Origin: Spirosoma endbachense | Lineage (GTDB): Bacteria > Bacteroidota > Bacteroidia > Cytophagales > Spirosomataceae | Length of the DNA: 13,172 nt | Direction of reading: 5' to 3' | Assembly (NCBI RefSeq): GCF_010233585.1 | Contig: NZ_CP045997.1 | Span: 9,150,909 to 9,164,080, forward strand | Shown here: piece after piece, positions 1 through 7,008 of the stretch | Layout: each line of letters begins with the position of its first letter | Position numbering within the stretch: the stretch's first letter is position 1 | Program-made: the position numbers and the translations under genes | The notes under the pieces: model-generated | Told to the model about the DNA's origin: nothing | Seen by the model: the letters and a program-made list of their open reading frames with translations, nothing else | Database searches by the model: none

Positions 1-9
1 ATCCCGCGT

Positions 10-46
10 TGTCCAAAAATGGACAGTTACTGTACCGAAACGGACG
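10..46. promoter_or_regulatory. Tandem operator-like palindromes
   Basis: Two similar palindromes lie in tandem. The first, TGTCCAAAAATGGACA (10-25), is a perfect 6-bp inverted repeat around AAAA. The second, TGTACCGAAACGGACG (31-46), is the same shape with one extra base in the left arm. Their GGAC half-sites at 21-24 and 42-45 are exactly 21 bp apart, two helical turns, as expected for a pair of dimer-binding sites on one DNA face. No downstream gene is adjacent; the first is at 364. The regulator is unknown, and the function is inferred only from the symmetry and spacing. Confidence 0.4.
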
Positions 47-108
47 GCTTATTGATTGACTGGTAAGTCTATATTGGAAGGATAAGCGTTTAAGCTTAGA
101 AACACCTT

Positions 109-168
109 TGTCTTACAAAAACGCTCCCACTCGAGACATCTGATGTTCTGAATGGGCGTTTAGTAATA
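109..168 (+). repeat. Dispersed palindromic repeat, copy A
   Basis: The left arm begins TGTCTTACAAAAACGCTCCC and the right arm contains TGGGCGTTTAGTAA, so AAACGCTCCCA pairs with TGGGCGTTT apart from two missing bases. The left arm also holds an inner inverted repeat, TGTCT with AGACA. The same architecture recurs at 1950-2020 and 12063-12138, always between genes and in the same orientation. It resembles a REP- or MITE-like element, but no transposase with matching ends is visible here. Confidence 0.55.
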
Positions 169-191
169 TAAAAAATGAGGCAAGGATAGTG

Positions 192-248
192 CTAGGCAAG
201 CTCAATACAGGCCTAGTGCGATTTCACACGATTCGTGCGGTATCGCAC
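192..248 (+). other. Nested and competing hairpins upstream of the serine hydrolase
   Basis: CTAGGC (192-197) pairs with GCCTAG (211-216). GTGCGAT (216-222) pairs with ATCGCAC (242-248). GTGCG (235-239) pairs with CGCAC (244-248) around a 4-nt loop. The second and third stems use the same right arm and cannot form together. No T-run follows, so a simple intrinsic terminator is not supported. It could be the folded 3' end of an upstream transcript or a leader element. Confidence 0.3.
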
Positions 249-299
249 CCTCAATTAAATCTTTCTTGGCTCAATTAGCTGATTTCAAGCCATCTATTA

Positions 300-317
300 T
301 TGGCACAGTATTCGGTA
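300..317 (+). promoter_or_regulatory. Possible sigma-54-type -24/-12 promoter
   Basis: TTGGCAC at 300-306 matches the sigma-54 -24 element. The -12 element at the usual spacing reads TTCGGTA and carries GG (314-315) where GC is expected, so that half is imperfect. A start just downstream would give a leader of roughly 35 nt to the GTG at 364. The -12 mismatch keeps confidence low. Confidence 0.22.
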
Positions 318-363
318 TTAGATGCCCTTAATACGTCTATTTACCCACTAATACTTTTCCATC

Positions 364-1770
364 GTGTTAAAGACCTTACTTATTTTGGCTGTCAATTTAA
401 CCCTTGTTCTGCCAGTTTTTTGTCAATCATTTGGTGTATTACCCGATTCTACCGTTCTGGCTTTGCGAAAAGGAGTGGCCGGCTTTCAAAGTCGCTATCA
501 TTCACCTAGCGTGGTGCTGGCTATTGTCCATGAGGACCAAATCATCTTCGGGGAAGCAAGTGGCTATCTGGATATGGCTCAAAAAGTACCCGCTAGTCTG
601 GATGCCCAATACTCCATCCAGTCGCTGACTAAAGTGTTTACCGCTACCATGTTCATGCAACTCATTCAGCAGCGAAAATTGAGACTTGATGACCCGGTAA
701 AAAAATATGTGCCTGAGTTTAAGGCCGATGGACAAGCACATGATCAAGCCGCTACGACGTTGCTCCAACTAGCAACCCACACATCGGGCTTGCCTCGCAA
801 TTCACCAGCGGACATTCAATTTACCAAACAAATTGATCGCTGGATTCTGGCTGCAAGCCCTGAAAAAGCTATTGAAGCTGCTCCTAAGAAGGCGTTTTTA
901 CAATCCTTAGCTTCGATTCCTAAAGAATACCCCGACTACCAACTCCTCAGCTATGGCAATCGACACTATTCCAATTTAGGCTATTCACTGCTGGGCATTG
1001 CTTTGGAACGGGCAGCCAAAACTGACTATGCAGCCTATATCATTAAGAATATTTGTCAGCCTTTGCACATGAACAACAGTGCCTTTTACGCGGAAAGTCC
1101 AGCCAGGAATGGAGTTGCTAAAGGCTATTTTTACGATGAGCCTACTCAAGATTATCGTCAAGTGCCTGTTTTCAAACCTAATTCAGCGGTTCCCGCTGCG
1201 GGGCTTTATACCAGTGCCCGAGACTTAGCCAAATTTATCAGCTTTCAATTCCAAACCAATTCGGCAAACGCGGATCAAGTGCTCTCCCAGAAGAACAGAG
1301 CGATGATGCAAGCCTTCAACATTGGTTGGAAACCTGCCTATCCCTACCTGGTGCATGAGGGGGCCATGCTGGGTTACCGTTGTGAACTGGTCTTGAACCC
1401 TGATTTAAAGATTGGCTGGGTCGTATTGACGAACACGACGGACTTTGATTTTTCCCGAATCAACACCTATATCAGTGGATTAATACAGCCGGTTTTCAGC
1501 CCAAAGCCAGTGAGTGACCTGGCTAAGTTTACCGGAACTTATCAGTTGGCAGGGGGTAGTGATAGCCTACGGATTTGGTTGAAAGAAGGGAGATTATACT
1601 CCAGCTATTTGGCTGGTGTTTTACCTGAATCACCTTTAGAGGCGATGGGTAATACCCATTTTCGAGGTTCTGGGAAGGGTGGTTACAGTATTAATTATGA
1701 ATTTATCGCTACCAGCATCTCCGATAGTACTATATTGAATATGGGTCAGTTGATGTGGGTAAAACGCTAA
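364..1770 (+). CDS. Exported serine hydrolase, beta-lactamase/PBP (class C) fold
   Basis: This is a 468-residue serine hydrolase of the beta-lactamase/penicillin-binding-protein superfamily (Pfam Beta-lactamase). The three active-site motifs are visible: S87-L-T-K90 (SxxK), Y202-S-N204 (YxN) and H331-E-G333 (the KTG-box equivalent). The family-typical THTSGL stretch spans residues 138-143. Residues 1-22 form a hydrophobic signal peptide with cleavage probably near C20-Q21; a good lipobox is absent. Residues from about 385 look like the small beta-rich C-terminal domain common in this family. GTG is chosen as start because the upstream in-frame ATG at 322 is cut off by a stop at 349. Such proteins are esterases, D-aminopeptidases or peptidases of the periplasm, and the substrate cannot be read from sequence. 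No resistance role is implied. The gene stands alone, with convergent gene 2084-3142 downstream. Confidence 0.88.
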   Translation: MLKTLLILAVNLTLVLPVFCQSFGVLPDSTVLALRKGVAGFQSRYHSPSVVLAIVHEDQIIFGEASGYLDMAQKVPASLDAQYSIQSLTKVFTATMFMQLIQQRKLRLDDPVKKYVPEFKADGQAHDQAATTLLQLATHTSGLPRNSPADIQFTKQIDRWILAASPEKAIEAAPKKAFLQSLASIPKEYPDYQLLSYGNRHYSNLGYSLLGIALERAAKTDYAAYIIKNICQPLHMNNSAFYAESPARNGVAKGYFYDEPTQDYRQVPVFKPNSAVPAAGLYTSARDLAKFISFQFQTNSANADQVLSQKNRAMMQAFNIGWKPAYPYLVHEGAMLGYRCELVLNPDLKIGWVVLTNTTDFDFSRINTYISGLIQPVFSPKPVSDLAKFTGTYQLAGGSDSLRIWLKEGRLYSSYLAGVLPESPLEAMGNTHFRGSGKGGYSINYEFIATSISDSTILNMGQLMWVKR

Positions 1771-1863
1771 GTTGGTGGTAATTGGGTTTACGGGTTGTAA
1801 GGTTCTCCTATCTCGTCGCCGACTCATCACTATCATCTAGCCTAATTCGATAATCATAGAAAG

Positions 1864-1947
1864 TTAAATCGTGCATTTGCCTTTCAAAACCAATTTTTCA
1901 TAAAGCGCATGGGCAGAAAAATTATCCACAGCGGTAAATATGCTCAT
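1864..1947 (-). pseudogene. C-terminal remnant of a GNAT acetyltransferase
   Basis: Read on the minus strand, 27 codons ending at TAA (1864-1866) include AVDNFSAHALYEKL, very like the end of the GNAT fold (motif B region, typically N-x-x-A-x-x-L-Y-E-K-L-G-F). The usual LGF after YEK is LVL here. The rest of the gene is missing: upstream on the minus strand the reading runs directly into repeat copy B at 1950, and only about 60 bp separate that repeat from the alcohol dehydrogenase. It is therefore a broken gene, not a functional acetyltransferase. The assignment rests on a short motif seen by eye. Confidence 0.5.
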
Positions 1948-1949
1948 GT

Positions 1950-2020
1950 TGTCTCATAAAATGCTCCCGCATGAGCCGTGGCGACATTTGAGTATCTGTA
2001 ATTCGGGCGTTTTACGAAAC
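1950..2020 (+). repeat. Dispersed palindromic repeat, copy B
   Basis: The left arm TGTCTCATAAAATGCTCCC pairs with the right arm GGGCGTTTTACGAAAC, giving terminal complementarity of GTCTCATAAAA with TTTTACGAAAC apart from two mismatches. An inner TGAGCC echoes the TGAGAC of copies A and C. It lies between two genes that converge on it and directly adjoins the GNAT remnant. Being palindromic, it could also act as a bidirectional transcription stop. Confidence 0.6.
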
Positions 2021-2083
2021 GATAAATTAGCCAAAGTGTCAGGCGAAGTCGTGACTGGCACATCCATTTAACTATAAACGCTA

Positions 2084-3142
2084 TTATAGCGTTGCCATAT
2101 CGATCACAAAGCGGTACTTAATATCGCCTTTGAGCATTCGGTCGTAGGCAGCATGAATGTCTTTGATGTCGATGAGTTCAATATCCGCCACAATCTTATG
2201 AGCTGCGCAAAAGTCAAGCATTTCCTGTGTTTCAGCTAATCCCCCACAAGAGGAGCCGACAATGCTTTTTCGACCGCCCAATAAGGAGAAGGCTCCCAAG
2301 GCTCCATTCAGGTGGATGCCACCCAGAGGAACCCCTACGCAGATGTGCACACCGTCCACTTTGAGCAAAGACAGATAAAAATCAAAGCTGTGCTCGGCAC
2401 TCAAGGTGTCCACGATGAAATCAAAAGAAGCCTTTACGGATTCGACTTGCTCTGCATTTTTTGTGACCACAAAATGATGGGCACCTAATCGTTTTGCATC
2501 GGCTTCTTTTTGCGGAGAGGTACTCAAAATAGTGACTTCCGCTCCCAATGCCACGGCGAATTTAACGGCCATATGACCAAGCCCACCCAGACCCAATACG
2601 GCAACCTTATGGCCTTTACCAACCTTCCAATGTTTCAAAGGAGAATAAGTGGTAATTCCCGCACAAAGCAAGGGCGCTGTTGCAGCCAGATTGAGTGTTG
2701 ACGGAATGTGAACGGTAAAGGCTTCATGGGATACGATCGTATTGGAATACCCTCCGTAAGCGGGTTTGCCGTCTCCAAATTTATCAAGGCTGTTGTAGGT
2801 AGCCACAACCCCTTCTTCACAGTACTGCTCCAAACCATCGTGGCAATGGTCGCACCTTCCGCACGAATTAATCATGGTTCCCACACCGGCCAGGTCGCCA
2901 ACCTTAAAGCCATTTACGTGGCCACCAACCTGAATGACGCGACCGACAATTTCGTGTCCCGGCACCATGGGAAAAATACCCGGAAACCATTCATTGTTGA
3001 TCTGGGCTAAATCTGAATGGCAGACTCCGCAGTATAAAATTTCGAGTTGGACATCGTGGGCTCCTACCTTTCTTCGTTCAAAGTTCCAGGGAGTTAATGA
3101 TTCGTTGGCACGTTGTGCTGCATACCCTTTTGCGGCTATCAT
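2084..3142 (-). CDS. Zinc-dependent NADP(H)-type alcohol dehydrogenase (YahK/cinnamyl-ADH family)
   Basis: This 352-residue medium-chain dehydrogenase oxidises alcohols or reduces aldehydes with a nicotinamide cofactor in the cytoplasm. Catalytic zinc ligands are visible as C41 (in C-H-S-D), H63 (in GHE) and C160. The structural zinc site is C94, C97, C100 and C108. The Rossmann dinucleotide motif GLGGLG spans 184-189. The second strand ends in S207-T-S without an acidic residue, which in this family favours NADP(H) over NAD(H). Length and motif order match the YahK/CAD group. The ATG start (plus-strand 3140-3142) lies 30 nt downstream of a TACCTTTG motif. The gene is divergent from the AraC-type regulator at 3419, which may control it. 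The true substrate is unknown. Confidence 0.93.
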   Translation of the reverse strand: MIAAKGYAAQRANESLTPWNFERRKVGAHDVQLEILYCGVCHSDLAQINNEWFPGIFPMVPGHEIVGRVIQVGGHVNGFKVGDLAGVGTMINSCGRCDHCHDGLEQYCEEGVVATYNSLDKFGDGKPAYGGYSNTIVSHEAFTVHIPSTLNLAATAPLLCAGITTYSPLKHWKVGKGHKVAVLGLGGLGHMAVKFAVALGAEVTILSTSPQKEADAKRLGAHHFVVTKNAEQVESVKASFDFIVDTLSAEHSFDFYLSLLKVDGVHICVGVPLGGIHLNGALGAFSLLGGRKSIVGSSCGGLAETQEMLDFCAAHKIVADIELIDIKDIHAAYDRMLKGDIKYRFVIDMATL

Positions 3143-3172
3143 TGTTTACGATTTTTGTTGATTTGACAGCTG

Positions 3173-3180
3173 CAAAGGTA
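3173..3180 (-). promoter_or_regulatory. Bacteroidota -7 promoter element of the alcohol dehydrogenase
   Basis: TACCTTTG on the minus strand is an exact match to the Bacteroidota housekeeping -7 consensus TAnnTTTG. Thirty nucleotides separate it from the ATG. No convincing -33 TTTG is seen at the usual spacing. Confidence 0.6.
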
Positions 3181-3418
3181 TCGGCAAGGCATTCGAGCAC
3201 AGATGTGTATATCAAACAGAAAACTGGGAAAATCAAAGAGTACTTACCCCCGAGTGAGAGGATACATAAGGGCAAGCCCTCCATTGACCACTAAAGCCAA
3301 TATTTGAATTTTACAGCTTTTTATTTGGTATCAGCAACTACAATCCTTTCTTTTTGATGAATTTTGGGTTAACCAAAGGCCATTTCAAAGTGACAAGGAA
3401 GACGCAAGCTAAAGCAGG

Positions 3419-4324
3419 ATGAAAAAGATCGATTTAAGTGAAGACCTGAAGCTGGACGAGCGCGTTTGGATGCCCGCCGATATCAGTAAAGATATTCAGC
3501 ATTTCAATGTTTTTTATGTCAGGCACACGAACGATGAGCGGTTCAACTGTAAGCCGTTTAGCCGAAAGTCGCTTTATAAAATCAGTCTGTTAAAAGGGAA
3601 AACGAGACTGTATTATGCGGACAAAACGATGGAGTTTGATTGCGGGCTGCTATTTACTAATCCCAACATCCCTTATTCCTGGGAGCATCTGGAATCGGAG
3701 CAAGTTGCCTACTTCTGTATCTTTACCGATGAGTTTTTTGATCAGTTCATTAGCCTCAACGAATACCCCGTTTTCCAGCCAGGCTATGTCCCACTTTTCC
3801 CTTTAAGCCCGGAGCAATTCGCTGATTTTGAGAATCTATTCAAACAAATGCTGAGCGAAATTGCGCTTGAATTCAGATATAAATATGATTCGCTCAGAGC
3901 CATGGTCTTACAGCTTATTCTTACGGCCCTCAAGCTGGAGCCATCTACTTTTCAGCGGTATACCGACTCCAATGGTAGCCAACGCATTGTGTCCATTTTT
4001 ATGGAACTCCTGGAAAGGCAGTTTCCCATTGAGTCGACCATGCAGCGGATGGCCTTACGTTATCCAACTGACTTTGCGGCCCAATTATCGGTTCATGTCA
4101 ACCATCTGAACCATGCCTTGAAGCAAGTAACGGGCAAAACGACGTCTCAACTGATTGCTATACGCCTAATGCAGGAAGCCCGGAGTCTACTTCAGCATAC
4201 GGATTGGAATATTACTGAAATAGCCTGGTGTTTGGGCTTTGATGACTTGCCACATTTTATTCATTTTTTTAAACGAAGCCAGCAACTCACCCCCAAACTT
4301 TATAGGCAGATGCAAACGATTTGA
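3419..4324 (+). CDS. AraC family transcriptional regulator
   Basis: This is a 301-residue regulator. Residues about 28-120 are a cupin-like N-terminal sensing domain rich in aromatic residues, as in AraC_binding-type proteins. The C-terminal DNA-binding domain spans about 200-299 with two helix-turn-helix units: the first near 218-238 and the second near 264-287 (NITEIAWCLGF followed by HFFKR). The ending TPKLYR is typical of the family's last helix. It is divergent from the zinc alcohol dehydrogenase across a 276-bp gap, an arrangement common for AraC regulators and their targets, so control of that gene is a reasonable inference. The start is ATG directly after AGG; no TAnnTTTG motif was found just upstream. 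The ligand is unknown. Confidence 0.9.
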   Translation: MKKIDLSEDLKLDERVWMPADISKDIQHFNVFYVRHTNDERFNCKPFSRKSLYKISLLKGKTRLYYADKTMEFDCGLLFTNPNIPYSWEHLESEQVAYFCIFTDEFFDQFISLNEYPVFQPGYVPLFPLSPEQFADFENLFKQMLSEIALEFRYKYDSLRAMVLQLILTALKLEPSTFQRYTDSNGSQRIVSIFMELLERQFPIESTMQRMALRYPTDFAAQLSVHVNHLNHALKQVTGKTTSQLIAIRLMQEARSLLQHTDWNITEIAWCLGFDDLPHFIHFFKRSQQLTPKLYRQMQTI

Positions 4325-4390
4325 TGTGTGGCAATCACGACTTCACCTGACAGTTAATGGTTGTCCTGACCTGTAGCCATGAATTACTGA

Positions 4391-4423
4391 TTCTCACATA
4401 AACGCTGGTATTCGGGCATTATC
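4391..4423 (+). repeat. Possible decayed copy D of the palindromic repeat
   Basis: TTCTCACATAAACGCTGG followed by TATTCGGGCATTATC resembles the two ends of copies A to C joined without the centre. The ATTCGGGC stretch matches copy B. It is short and diverged, so chance similarity is possible. Confidence 0.25.
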
Positions 4424-4509
4424 CTCGTTGAGTTAAGTCATATTCGTCGTCCCATCATTCCAGTCTAATTCGTTATCTTTTGTTAAGGAATCTGTTTTAG
4501 ACAAGGCCG

Positions 4510-4517
4510 TACCTTTG
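4510..4517 (+). promoter_or_regulatory. Bacteroidota -7 promoter element of the DUF4260 gene
   Basis: TACCTTTG matches TAnnTTTG exactly and lies 30 nt before the ATG at 4548. A TTTG at 4479-4482 is 27 bp upstream, longer than the usual -33/-7 spacing, so only the -7 element is supported. Confidence 0.6.
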
Positions 4518-4547
4518 GCCTATGGGTAAAACAAACACCTTACACGT

Positions 4548-4931
4548 ATGAAAACGCTCATCACCATTGAAGAAGTCGCTCAATTCGCGCTCTCGATCTT
4601 TTTGTTTTCTAAACTGCCATTCGTCTGGTGGGTATACCCGGCTTTGTTGCTGCTCCCCGATGTCAGTATGCTGGGGTATCTGATGAATGCTAAAGTTGGT
4701 GCGTTTAGCTACAACCTGTTCCACCACAAGGCATTGGCCATTGCGGTTGGCGTGGCTGGGTTTGTGCTACAAAACAATGAGTTGACGTTGGCGGGAATAT
4801 TGCTCTTTGGCCACTCCTCAATGGATAGAATGATAGGAGCCGGATTGAAATACACGACGGGCTTTACCAATACGCACCTGAGTGAGGCAGCCGCTCCGAC
4901 GACGCCTACTACTGAAGTAGCGGTTGCCTGA
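4548..4931 (+). CDS. DUF4260 family membrane protein
   Basis: This 127-residue membrane protein matches the DUF4260 family by its motif order: LLPDVSMLGY (35-44), NAKVGAFSYNLFHH (47-60), and GHSSMDRMIGAGLKY (88-102) followed by TGFTNTHL (104-111). About four hydrophobic segments are visible, near 10-22, 25-38, 61-75 and 79-88. The conserved D38, H59, H60, H89, D93 and H110 suggest a polar or metal-binding intramembrane centre, but no biochemical function is established for the family. The Ala/Thr/Pro-rich tail after 112 lies outside the conserved part. An AraC regulator starts 57 nt downstream on the same strand, so the two could be co-transcribed. Confidence 0.85.
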   Translation: MKTLITIEEVAQFALSIFLFSKLPFVWWVYPALLLLPDVSMLGYLMNAKVGAFSYNLFHHKALAIAVGVAGFVLQNNELTLAGILLFGHSSMDRMIGAGLKYTTGFTNTHLSEAAAPTTPTTEVAVA

Positions 4932-4987
4932 TCGGCAACGAACCAACCACCAGAGGCTAGTAGCCTTTGATAAATTCAGGTAAACAC

Positions 4988-6001
4988 ATGCCTACCGACG
5001 CTACCATTTCGTCCGCTTCCGTAAAGGGGCTGCTTTATGCCGTCACGCAATGCGGGGCCGATGCCGGGGCTTTGAGCCAGGCAGTTGGGTTGGATACTGC
5101 CGAGTTGGACGATCCCGACGGCCGGATACCCATGGCGACCATGCAACGCCTGTGGGGCCTAGCGGTAGAGGTCACAGGCGACCCCCACCTCGACCTGCAT
5201 ATGGCCCAGCACGTCCACCACAGCAGCTACGGCGTGCTGGCATACGTACTCATGCATAGCCCCACACTGGGCGTGGCCATTCACAACTTGTGCCACTATG
5301 GGGATATCGTTTGCAGCGGCACGCGCATCAGCCTGCGCCACATTGGCGACAGCGTGGAACTGGTCGTCGAAATAACCAGTCCCTCGATCGTGTATCCGCA
5401 CTTTGTGCTCAACTCCGAGCTTTCCATTTATCTGCATATGCTACGGCTGCTGAGTGGCCAGTCTCTCGCTCCCGAAGCGCTACACCTGGCCTATCCCGCT
5501 CCGGCCAATACCCGCGAGCACGTTCGTGTTTTTGCACCGGCCCTGGTGCAATTTGGTACCCCCTATTCAGCCCTGCGCCTGCCCGCTGCTGTGTTAGCGC
5601 TACCCATCCTGACCGCCGACCCGCACTTATTGGCACTGCTCGAGCCGCATGCCGCTGCCCTGCTGGCCCGACTACACAAACTACCCGCTCTGGCCGACCG
5701 CGTACGCCACGAATTGGTACACCTGCTGGTTCAATCCGAACCCACCTTGGAAGCCGTGGCCGAAGCCCTTAGCCTTAGCCCCCGCATCCTCCAGCGGCAA
5801 CTGCGTAAGGACGGCTACAGCTACCAGCAACTACTCGATGAGGTACGCCGTGAGCTGGCTGAACGCCACCTGCGCGAGGGTATCCTCAGCATCAAAGACA
5901 TCGCGTTACGGCTGGGTTTCGCCGAACCGAGTGTGTTTATCCGGGCGTTTCGGCGCTGGACCGGCCAAACGCCCGGTATGTTCCGCCGGGCGTCGTACTA
6001 G
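4988..6001 (+). CDS. AraC family regulator with arabinose-binding-like N-terminal domain
   Basis: This 337-residue regulator combines an N-terminal Arabinose_bd-type domain (Pfam PF12625, about 20-205) with a C-terminal AraC helix-turn-helix domain (about 235-335). Its first helix-turn-helix is near 253-273 (TLEAVAEALSLSPRILQRQL) and its second near 301-325 (SIKDIALRLGF, then FIRAFRRWTG). Relatives of this architecture, such as OruR- and ArgR-type AraC proteins, respond to amino acids or small metabolites, but this ligand is unknown. ATG 4988 is preferred over an upstream in-frame TTG at 4967, which would add seven atypical residues. TAGCCTTTG at 4961-4969 resembles the -7 motif with one extra base. 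The coding sequence is markedly GC-rich: the 5461-5520 line is 40/60 G+C. Confidence 0.88.
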   Translation: MPTDATISSASVKGLLYAVTQCGADAGALSQAVGLDTAELDDPDGRIPMATMQRLWGLAVEVTGDPHLDLHMAQHVHHSSYGVLAYVLMHSPTLGVAIHNLCHYGDIVCSGTRISLRHIGDSVELVVEITSPSIVYPHFVLNSELSIYLHMLRLLSGQSLAPEALHLAYPAPANTREHVRVFAPALVQFGTPYSALRLPAAVLALPILTADPHLLALLEPHAAALLARLHKLPALADRVRHELVHLLVQSEPTLEAVAEALSLSPRILQRQLRKDGYSYQQLLDEVRRELAERHLREGILSIKDIALRLGFAEPSVFIRAFRRWTGQTPGMFRRASY

Positions 6002-6016
6002 TCGTATGAAACGCCG

Positions 6017-6081
6017 GTGTTGCCCTGGACCGCTTGGCTAGCCCACTCCGAAGCGGGGAAGGAGCGTCTTGCCAGCAACAC
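6017..6081 (+). other. Nested stem-loop after the second AraC gene
   Basis: GTGTTG (6017-6022) and CTGG (6025-6028) pair with CCAG (6072-6075) and CAACAC (6076-6081), giving 10 bp with a 2-nt bulge. Inside, CCGCTT (6030-6035) pairs with AAGCGG (6051-6056). It starts 15 nt after the stop codon. No T-run follows, so it may protect the 3' end or assist termination without being a classic intrinsic terminator. Confidence 0.35.
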
Positions 6082-6249
6082 TACCCCGTATTGACGAAGG
6101 CATGTGGGGACTGGTAGCGGATCGAGATGCGGGAGGCATGGGGGCAACAAGCTACTAAATGACGTTCATGTCGCTGCCTTTTTAACGCCTTGCGCGAAAA
6201 GTCAATCCAATTTTCGCAATCGGTCAACAAGCCAGCCATTGGCACACAA

Positions 6250-6257
6250 TACCTTTG
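6250..6257 (+). promoter_or_regulatory. Bacteroidota -7 promoter element of the 6288 gene
   Basis: TACCTTTG is an exact match to TAnnTTTG with 30 nt to the ATG at 6288. It decides the start: an upstream in-frame TTG at 6255 falls inside this motif and is unlikely to be used. Confidence 0.6.
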
Positions 6258-6287
6258 CCGCATACTAACGCCCACTGGGTTACTACC

Positions 6288-6938
6288 ATGTTTTTAGGTC
6301 ATTTTGGGGTCGGTCTGGCGACCAAGCCCCTGCAACCACGCGTATCACTGGGTACCTTATTTCTGGCTACACAATTGGCCGATCTGCTATGGCCTACACT
6401 GTTGCTGTTGGGTGTAGAACGTGTCGAAATCCGTCCCGGTCTATTGGCGGCCTCGCCCCTTGACTTTGTGTATTATCCCTTCTCGCACAGTCTGCTGGCA
6501 GAAGGGGTATTAGGGATAGCATTGGGCCTTGCCTACGGCCTATTCCGGCGTAACTGGCGTGAAGCCCTGCTGGTGGGCCTGCTGGTGCCCAGTCACTGGC
6601 TGCTCGACCTGATCATGCACCGGCCTGATTTGCCCCTTTACTTCGGCCAATCCCCAAAAGCCGGGCTGGGTCTGTGGCAAAATCTGCCCGCAACGCTGGC
6701 ACTCGAACTGGGCTCGCTGGCGGTGGGTCTATGGGTGTACCTGCGCCACACCCGGGCGCGTAACCGCACCGGTCGCTTTGCACTCTGGGGTATGATCGCC
6801 TTTTTAGTGCTCGTTTATGTGGGCGGTGCCCTCGGTCCGGCCCCTGCCAGTGTCGCAGCCCTGGCCTGGAGCGCTCAGATATTATGGCTGGTCGTAGCCC
6901 TTGGCTACTGGGTCGATGCAAATCGGGAAGCTGTATAG
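6288..6938 (+). CDS. Polytopic membrane protein, possibly YdjM-like membrane metal-dependent hydrolase
   Basis: This 216-residue protein has about six hydrophobic segments, near 21-42, 66-86, 92-110, 134-151, 165-183 and 187-207. Polar residues sit in or beside them in a recurring His/Asp pattern: H5 (GHFGVG), Q29 and D32 (QLADLLWP), H67 (YPFSHSL), and H103, D107 and H111 (SHWLLDLIMHRPDLPL). This resembles membrane proteins annotated as YdjM/metal-dependent hydrolase-like (Pfam PF04307), but the match is by motif pattern only and the activity is unproven. ATG 6288 is supported by the promoter at 6250. The gene is GC-rich like the AraC gene upstream, 286 bp away, so it probably has its own transcript. 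A hydrolase function should be treated as a guess. Confidence 0.75.
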   Translation: MFLGHFGVGLATKPLQPRVSLGTLFLATQLADLLWPTLLLLGVERVEIRPGLLAASPLDFVYYPFSHSLLAEGVLGIALGLAYGLFRRNWREALLVGLLVPSHWLLDLIMHRPDLPLYFGQSPKAGLGLWQNLPATLALELGSLAVGLWVYLRHTRARNRTGRFALWGMIAFLVLVYVGGALGPAPASVAALAWSAQILWLVVALGYWVDANREAV

Positions 6939-7008
6939 AAAAATTAAGCCTCGAACGTTGGCGGCTAGGTAAAAACAACTCATGGTTTGACGAACTAATA
7001 ACTAATTT

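Noticed and set aside
364..1770. Serine hydrolase as an antibiotic-resistance beta-lactamase
   Set aside because: The SxxK/YxN/HxG set is shared by many esterases and peptidases of this fold; the HEG third motif and extra C-terminal domain fit those better than AmpC.
1954..2067. Short minus-strand frame running through repeat copy B
   Set aside because: It is 37 codons long, largely composed of the repeat, with no family resemblance.
6239..6258. TTGGCAC followed by TTTGC as a possible sigma-54 promoter
   Set aside because: The GG to GC distance is several bases too long; the TACCTTTG overlapping this site explains it better.
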